NCBI GenBank assembly: GCA_019746155.1
Contig: JAIESJ010000171.1
Location: forward strand, 1-10,125
Source of the DNA: Burkholderiales bacterium
Lineage (GTDB): Bacteria > Pseudomonadota > Gammaproteobacteria > Burkholderiales > SG8-41
DNA length: 10,125 nt
Direction: 5' to 3'
In this document: piece by piece, positions 6,174 through 10,125 of the stretch
Layout of the letters: each line of letters starts with the position of its first letter
Numbering within the stretch: position 1 is the stretch's first letter
Translations under genes and position numbers: made by a program
The notes under the pieces: generated by a model
Databases searched by the model: none
What the model was told of the DNA's origin: nothing
The model's input: the letters and a program-made list of their open reading frames with translations, nothing else

Positions 6174-6246
6174 GCCCCATCCCCACCCTGCCCTCCCCTT
6201 GAAGGGGAGGAATGTTCGACGGATGCCCTCCCCCTGAAGGAAGGAT
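6174..6246 (+). repeat. palindromic repeat units upstream of the tandem array
   Basis: GCCCCATCCCCACCCTG is followed by a 7-bp perfect stem, CCTCCCC (6192-6198) and GGGGAGG (6204-6210), around TTGAA. A degenerate second core (CCCTCCCCCTGAAGGAAGG) lies near 6226-6244. It is in forward orientation, opposite to the adjoining tandem array. Together with 6267-6460 it fills the 359-base gap 6138-6496, in which no independent gene is evident. Confidence 0.7.
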
Positions 6247-6266
6247 GTTGGCTGGACCGGCGCACC

Positions 6267-6460
6267 GGCACATTTCTCACCTTCCCTCTCAGGGGGAAGG
6301 TCGGGATGGGGGTGGGGAACCCCTCCGTGCCGCCTCGCGGCACATTTCTCACCTTCCCTCTCAGGGGGAAGGTCGGGATGGGGGTGGGGAACCCCTCCGT
6401 GCCGCCTCGCGGCACATTTCTCACCTTCCCTCTCAGGGGGAAGGTCGGGATGGGGGTGGG
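6267..6460 (+). repeat. 72-nt tandem repeat array, 2.7 identical copies
   Basis: CACATTTCTCACCTTCCCTC begins at 6269, 6341 and 6413, an exact 72-base period. The first two units are identical throughout, and the third covers the first 48 bases. Each full unit has two hairpins: CCTTCCCTC-TCA-GGGGGAAGG (with one G-T pair), followed by the arm TCGGGATGGGGGTGGGG, then GTGCCGC-CTC-GCGGCAC, a perfect 7-bp stem. The period is a multiple of three with no stop in one frame. Perfect identity points to recent amplification. The unit is the reverse complement of the one at 2161-2272. Confidence 0.95.
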
Positions 6461-6496
6461 TACGACGAGCGTCCCGTCAACCAGTCGCACCTGCCC

Positions 6497-7615
6497 ATGA
6501 AAACGCCGCCGCGCAGCGTGCTGGTGGTCATCCCCCGCCGCATCGGTGACGTGCTGCTCGCCACGCCCCTGATCCGCTCGATCAGGCGGGCCTGGCCCGA
6601 CACCGTGATCGACGTCCTGGTGTTTGAAGGTACTCAGGGCGTGCTGGACGCCAATCCCGATATACGGCGCGTCGTCGCCGTACCGGAGCGGCCGCGATTC
6701 AGACCGCACCTCGCCTTCCTGATGCAACTGTGGCGCCGCTACGATGTGGCGCTGTCGCTGGTGCCGGGAGACCGGCCGACGCTTTACGCATTCGTCGCGG
6801 GCAGGTGGCGTGCCGGCTTGTTGATCGACACCCGCAAGGAACGCTGGAAGCGGCGGTTGCTCAATCGCCGGGTGCCGTTCGACAACCTCGATACCCACAC
6901 CGTGCGCATGCACCTGGCGCTGGCCGACGCGCTGGGCCTCCCGCCCCGCCCGGAAGTCGTCGTGACCTGGCGTGACGAAGACGAACACCAGGTCAATGCG
7001 TTACTCGGCGCCGGGACCGCGCAGCCGATCGCCGTACTGCACACCTATCCCAAGTTCAACTACAAGATGTGGCACCGGCACGGCTGGCTCGATATCGCGC
7101 AGTGGCTCGCCGCACGCGGCTTTCGCATCGTGCTCTCGGGCGGCAAGGATGCCGCGGAACTCGCATACATCGCCGATATCGCGCGCGGCATGCCGCCGGG
7201 CGTCATAAACGCCGCCGGCAGGCTTTCGCTCGGCGCAGCGGCGCTGCTCGTGAGCCGCGCCCGGGTCTATGTGGGGCCCGATACGGTACTCACCCACGTC
7301 GCAGCGGCACTGGGTGTGCCGACAATCGCGCTCTTCGGCCCGTCCAATCCGGTCAAATGGGGGCCTTGGCCCCGTGACCACGCGGGCGACACCAACCCCT
7401 GGCGGCGCTGCGGCAATCAGCGTAAGGGCAACGTGACGCTATTGCAGGGCACCGAGCCATGCGTGCCCTGCCTGCTCGAGGGTTGCGACAGGAACATAGA
7501 CAGCTTCAGCGACTGTCTGCAGCGGATGCCTGCAAACCGCGTCATCGCCGCCATCGAGGCGGTGATCGGCGATGGGATGCGTGTTTTGGTGGCGGCTGAT
7601 TCAGTGATTGGGTGA
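6497..7615 (+). CDS. family 9 glycosyltransferase, LPS heptosyltransferase-like (RfaF/WaaQ group)
   Basis: Product is 372 aa, normal for GT9. The N-terminal signature SVLVVIPRRIGDVLLATPLIRSIR decides the ATG at 6497. The C-terminal ADP-heptose-binding region is YVGPDTVLTHVAAALGVPTIALFGPSNP, and the middle motif is HTYPKFNYKMWHRHGW. A cysteine cluster near the end (EPCVPCLLEGCDRNIDSFSDCL) is typical of proteobacterial WaaQ-like heptosyltransferases. The expected role is transfer of heptose from an ADP-heptose donor to the LPS core at the cytoplasmic face; the exact position is unknown. The reading frame stays open upstream to 6212 through the 72-nt array, but that extension is repeat-encoded and unlikely to be translated. 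No Shine-Dalgarno is visible. The stop overlaps the end of the convergent gene by 15 bases in a low-complexity tract. Confidence 0.9.
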   Translation: MKTPPRSVLVVIPRRIGDVLLATPLIRSIRRAWPDTVIDVLVFEGTQGVLDANPDIRRVVAVPERPRFRPHLAFLMQLWRRYDVALSLVPGDRPTLYAFVAGRWRAGLLIDTRKERWKRRLLNRRVPFDNLDTHTVRMHLALADALGLPPRPEVVVTWRDEDEHQVNALLGAGTAQPIAVLHTYPKFNYKMWHRHGWLDIAQWLAARGFRIVLSGGKDAAELAYIADIARGMPPGVINAAGRLSLGAAALLVSRARVYVGPDTVLTHVAAALGVPTIALFGPSNPVKWGPWPRDHAGDTNPWRRCGNQRKGNVTLLQGTEPCVPCLLEGCDRNIDSFSDCLQRMPANRVIAAIEAVIGDGMRVLVAADSVIG

Positions 7616-7633
7616 TGGGTAAATGGTGAATCG
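7597..7633. repeat. GTGAATGG-type tract where two genes converge
   Basis: The tract GATTCAGTGATTGGGTGATG, continuing GGTAAATGGTGAATCGG, belongs to the loose repeat also seen at about 2004-2022, 4331-4347 and 5286-5318. It contains the stop codons of both the plus-strand GT9 gene (7613-7615) and the minus-strand transferase (7601-7603). No separate terminator is visible between these genes. Confidence 0.55.
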
Positions 7634-9037
7634 GCCGCACGCCGCGCCACGACACAGCAGATAGAGCTCATTGCCGCCGAGCCGGTAGCGCTGACTGACC
7701 TGCCCCAGTTCCGGATTGGCGGTGTAGGAAAGCACGAAGCCGTTGTCCCACACGCCCGGCGGCCATTGGATCGGCTTGCCGGGATAGAGCAACGTGTCGA
7801 TGTTGGCCGCAACGCTGAGGCCGGTGGCGGAAACGTCGGTGACGTACAGCGGAAAACCACGGGTTTTTTCCAGAATGTCGGCCGCGGTCGCGGCGTAATT
7901 GCCGCGAAACTTCTCCTGGTACGCGGGAAACGCCCACAGTCCGAGCACATACTTGAGCGCGATGGCCACGATCAGCCAGCCGGTGGCGATCCGGACCCGC
8001 TTCTGCCCGGACTGCCAGATGACGTAGGCGATGATCAACGTGATCAGCGGATACAGCGGCATGATGTAGCGGATGTGGGATTGGGGGCCCCACCAGTACG
8101 GAAGAAAGTTGAGCGCCGTCATCCACGCCAGCAGGGCCAGCGGGAACGCATCCTGCGTGATGATCGTCCTTGCCTCAGGCGAGGCATTCCTTCCGCGATA
8201 CCAGAAATAAGCCGCAAGCGCGCTGGCGGGCAGAAACCTCAGAAACGTCTCCAGGGGAAACGTCCACAATTGGTTGAGATATGCCGCAACGCCGGCGGTT
8301 TGGATCTTGAGTACGATGTCGGTTACCGCCCCCGTGCTGTGAGCACCGCGCGCCGCGTACAGATTCCACAGGACGAATGCCGCAATACCCGCAAGATGCG
8401 CCGCAATCGAACCGGGATGCAGTAGCACGCGGCGGTAGTCGCGCCTGTAGAGCAGCACCATGAAGGCGACGCCGTAAAAAATGTAGGCGGTCTGCACCTT
8501 GGTGAGGAAACCGCAGGTGAGCGCGACCATGCCGATCCAGACAAGCCACGTCCTGTTCCGCTCCGCCGCGACCCAGGCGCAGGCGATGGCGGTGAATACG
8601 CAAAGCGTAAACAATGAATCGGCATATGCGAGCCAGCCGCGGTAGAACAGCGCGTCGCCCGACAGAAACACCAGCGCCGCAAACGCCGCCAGCGCACGAT
8701 TTCGGGTAAGATGCGCCGTGAGCCAGGCGAGCACCAAACCGGTCGCGACGGTCGCGGCTGCGGTAACAAGACGCGAAGCCTGCAGCACGTGCTCCCAGCC
8801 CAGGAGGTTGGCGAGCGGGACGATCAGCCAGTTGAGGAAAGGCGGCCGGGGATAACCCGTGCCGTACAGCGTGGTGAGGAAAAACTCGCGGTTCACCCAC
8901 ATTTCCAACGAAGTGATGGTGTAAACCGCCTCTTCCCCGACATAGGGAAGATGCAAAGTCGTCAACAAACTGAATGCTGCGACGGCATAAAGCCACCACA
9001 ATGTTCTGGTCGATTTGTATGCGGCAGCGGATTCCAT
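7601..9037 (-). CDS. multi-membrane lipid-linked sugar transferase, GT39/ArnT-like
   Basis: Product is 478 aa with about ten or more hydrophobic segments. The first periplasmic loop carries the acidic pair in LPYVGEEAVYT (about 30-40), followed by TGYPRPPFLNWLI. This matches the catalytic-loop pattern of PMT/ArnT-type GT-C enzymes, which use polyprenyl-phosphate sugars on the periplasmic side to modify lipid A, glycans or proteins. RPPFLNW, GDALFYRGW and GFLTKVQTAYIF are also typical. The ATG at 9037 is chosen because upstream in-frame codons (to 9289) overlap the divergent gene and look non-homologous. A weak TACAAT -10-like box lies about 63 bases upstream. The divergent neighbour is a polyprenyl-phosphate-sugar-synthase-like enzyme and could supply its donor. 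The last residues (FTIYPSPNH) are encoded in the low-complexity tract. The substrate is unknown. Confidence 0.85.
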   Translation of the reverse strand: MESAAAYKSTRTLWWLYAVAAFSLLTTLHLPYVGEEAVYTITSLEMWVNREFFLTTLYGTGYPRPPFLNWLIVPLANLLGWEHVLQASRLVTAAATVATGLVLAWLTAHLTRNRALAAFAALVFLSGDALFYRGWLAYADSLFTLCVFTAIACAWVAAERNRTWLVWIGMVALTCGFLTKVQTAYIFYGVAFMVLLYRRDYRRVLLHPGSIAAHLAGIAAFVLWNLYAARGAHSTGAVTDIVLKIQTAGVAAYLNQLWTFPLETFLRFLPASALAAYFWYRGRNASPEARTIITQDAFPLALLAWMTALNFLPYWWGPQSHIRYIMPLYPLITLIIAYVIWQSGQKRVRIATGWLIVAIALKYVLGLWAFPAYQEKFRGNYAATAADILEKTRGFPLYVTDVSATGLSVAANIDTLLYPGKPIQWPPGVWDNGFVLSYTANPELGQVSQRYRLGGNELYLLCRGAACGRFTIYPSPNH

Positions 9038-9173
9038 TGGGGCGAGACCGTGTCTTGGCGGTGCGGACGAACAGCGCGAGGCGGATCGCGGCGAGGCGTA
9101 TTGTAGACCATGCGGCGGTATCAGGCTGCAATCCGGCGGAGCGCTCAAGAGACTAATCGCATCGCTTATACAG

Positions 9174-9965
9174 ATGGCGCCACAATTTCCGCCGGCAGAC
9201 CGCTGCATCTGGATCGGGTTGCCGGCATATAACGAAGAAGCCACGATCCCGGCGCTGTTTCCGCGCTTCAGGGAACTGTTCCCGGCCAAGGCGTTGCCCT
9301 ACCGTATCGTGCTCTACAACGATGGCTGCACCGACGGCACGGTGGCCGCGGCGCTGTCCTGGCAGCACGAGCTGAACGTGGAAGTGATCGGATGCGCGCA
9401 GAACATGGGCCTCGGCCAGGGCCTGCGCTCGCTAGTTAGTCACGCTGCGCGTCATGGCAAACCACAGGACGTCCTGTTCATCCTGGATTGTGACGATACG
9501 CATCATCCGCGGCAGTTCCCGCAGATGTTCGCCGCCCTGGAAGCGGATCATGACGTGGTGATTGCCTCGCGCTACCGGGCCGGCGCCAGCATCGCGGGCG
9601 TCGCCTTGCACCGCAGGATCCTGAGCCTCGGGGCGGCGGTGCTGTTCAAGCTGCTGCATCCGTGTCGCGGCGTGCTTGATTACACCTGCGGCTACCGCGG
9701 CTACCGCATCGAAGTGCTGCAAAAAGCCCTCGCCGCCTACGGCGACCGCCTGGTCTGCGAACCGGGTTTTGCCTGCATGGTGGAGCTGCTGCTCAAGCTC
9801 AACCGTCTGGGAGCGCGCATGTGCGAAATACCGCTTGCCCTGCGCTACGACCTCAAACGGGGCGCGAGCAAAATGGATGTCGGGGGAAACACGTTGCGGC
9901 TGCTGAAAAAACTGGTCGCCTGGCGTATCCACGGCCTAGGAGTTTATCGGACTTGGCCCCGATAA
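9174..9965 (+). CDS. family 2 glycosyltransferase, polyprenyl-phosphate mannose synthase type
   Basis: Product is 263 aa. The GT-A domain has WIGLPAYNEEATI (13-25), LYNDGCTDGT (47-56), MGLGQGLRSL and the metal-binding LDCDDTHHPRQF (DxD 105-107), then VIASRYRAG. This order is that of DPM1-like synthases, which move a sugar from a nucleotide donor to a polyprenyl phosphate. Residue 49 is Asn where most relatives have Asp (xDDGSxDGT). There are no clear membrane helices at the C-terminus, so it is the short, soluble or peripheral form. The ATG at 9174 gives the conserved core at once; the upstream open frame to 9015 overlaps the divergent gene's start and is not supported. No strong ribosome site is visible. 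The stop codon lies inside a 13-bp-stem inverted repeat. The sugar transferred (mannose, GlcNAc, other) is not determined. Confidence 0.87.
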   Translation: MAPQFPPADRCIWIGLPAYNEEATIPALFPRFRELFPAKALPYRIVLYNDGCTDGTVAAALSWQHELNVEVIGCAQNMGLGQGLRSLVSHAARHGKPQDVLFILDCDDTHHPRQFPQMFAALEADHDVVIASRYRAGASIAGVALHRRILSLGAAVLFKLLHPCRGVLDYTCGYRGYRIEVLQKALAAYGDRLVCEPGFACMVELLLKLNRLGARMCEIPLALRYDLKRGASKMDVGGNTLRLLKKLVAWRIHGLGVYRTWPR

Positions 9966-9971
9966 ACTCCT
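9938..9971. repeat. 13-bp perfect inverted repeat over the end of the last gene
   Basis: AGGAGTTTATCGG (9938-9950) is the exact reverse complement of CCGATAAACTCCT (9959-9971), with an 8-base spacer. The TAA stop (9963-9965) is in the right arm, so the C-terminal residues VYRTWPR are encoded by it. There is no downstream T-run on the plus strand (the sequence continues GAAATGAAAAAACC), so it is not a canonical terminator, though the hairpin could still stabilise the 3' end. Confidence 0.85.
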
Positions 9972-10009
9972 GAAATGAAAAAACCAAAGAACGAGGCGAA
10001 AAGAACGCC

Positions 10010-10087
10010 ATGCAAGCGACGTTGGTTCCGGCCGACACGGCGTTGCGACACGCAAAGCTTCTTTCCTATCGAGTTTTACGTAAATGA
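10010..10087 (+). CDS. doubtful 25-residue reading frame
   Basis: ATG at 10010 opens a short frame (MQATLVPADTALRHAKLLSY...) ending at a TGA that overlaps an ATG at 10084 by four bases (ATGA). The residues look protein-like, but no ribosome site or homologue is recognised. It may be a remnant or chance. Confidence 0.15.
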   Translation: MQATLVPADTALRHAKLLSYRVLRK

Positions 10088-10104
10088 ATGACATTCGTTT
10101 ACGT
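10078..10104. promoter_or_regulatory. 27-nt palindrome near the right edge, candidate operator
   Basis: ACGTAAATGAATG and CATTCGTTTACGT are inverted around a central A, with a single T/G wobble. The long, AT-leaning symmetric site resembles operators of TetR-type or similar dimeric regulators, but it may be another repeat. It overlaps an ATG (10084), so a gene starting here would have the palindrome over its initiation site. The final bases, TCTCCCCTCTCCCCG, look like the start of a further C/G palindromic repeat cut by the window edge. Confidence 0.4.
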
Positions 10105-10125
10105 CTCGAATCTCCCCTCTCCCCG

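Noticed and set aside
6267..6460. CRISPR array
   Set aside because: The units are contiguous identical 72-mers with no unique spacers and no cas genes are nearby; this is a tandem repeat.
6125..6988. 287-codon minus-strand frame across the tandem array
   Set aside because: It exists because the 72-base period is a multiple of three and because of high GC; it is antisense to the GT9 N-terminus.
9038..9289. 84-residue N-terminal extension of the minus-strand transferase
   Set aside because: It would overlap the start of the divergent synthase gene, and the residues do not resemble the family; the first membrane segment follows the ATG at 9037.
9938..9971. Intrinsic terminator
   Set aside because: The stem is strong, but neither strand has a following T-run, so only a non-canonical terminator role could be argued.
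9975..10091. 38-residue basic frame after the last gene
   Set aside because: No ribosome site, no recognisable motif, and it overlaps the palindrome at 10078-10104; probably chance.

Overview
The window is a GC-rich stretch of about 10 kb carrying lipopolysaccharide (LPS) core, O-antigen and glycan-assembly genes. It most likely comes from a betaproteobacterium: the LPS enzyme families, the WaaL and heptosyltransferase types, and the many G/C-rich palindromic intergenic repeats fit that group. The species cannot be named from this sequence alone.

Layout, left to right. A membrane-anchored nucleotide-sugar 4,6-dehydratase of the WbpM/CapD type (50-2017) makes a precursor sugar. An O-antigen ligase, WaaL (2285-3514), joins finished polymer to lipid A-core. 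A complete mazEF toxin-antitoxin pair (3640-4223) sits inside the cluster with its own promoter and is bracketed by inverted copies of one short repeat. Three sugar transferases follow on the same strand: a WaaE-like GT2 (4388-5143), a second GT2 with a galactosyltransferase-type C-terminus (5325-6137) and a GT9 heptosyltransferase-like protein (6497-7615). A divergent pair follows: a multi-membrane GT39/ArnT-like lipid-linked sugar transferase on the minus strand (7601-9037) and a GT2 of the polyprenyl-phosphate-mannose-synthase type on the plus strand (9174-9965). The latter could make the lipid-linked donor used by the former. The last 160 bases hold no convincing complete gene, but they have a strong inverted repeat and a 27-nt palindrome.

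The most unusual aspect is the repeats. Nearly every gene boundary is filled with short palindromic elements of a few related families. (a) A C/G-rich hairpin flanked by a CCCCCATCCCGACC-type arm is found singly, in a 72-nt tandem array upstream of the GT9 gene, in a second array of the same 72-nt period in opposite orientation upstream of waaL, and inserted in frame inside the wbpM-like coding sequence. (b) A TTCTTTTCAATACCCCCTTGAGGGGTACG element flanks mazEF in inverted orientation and recurs, apparently nested in itself, after the WaaE-like gene. (c) Loose GTGAATGG/CCATTCAC tracts lie at gene ends and often contain the stop codons. They look like mobile REP/BIME-type elements that have colonised the locus. 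No transposase or RAYT gene is visible here.
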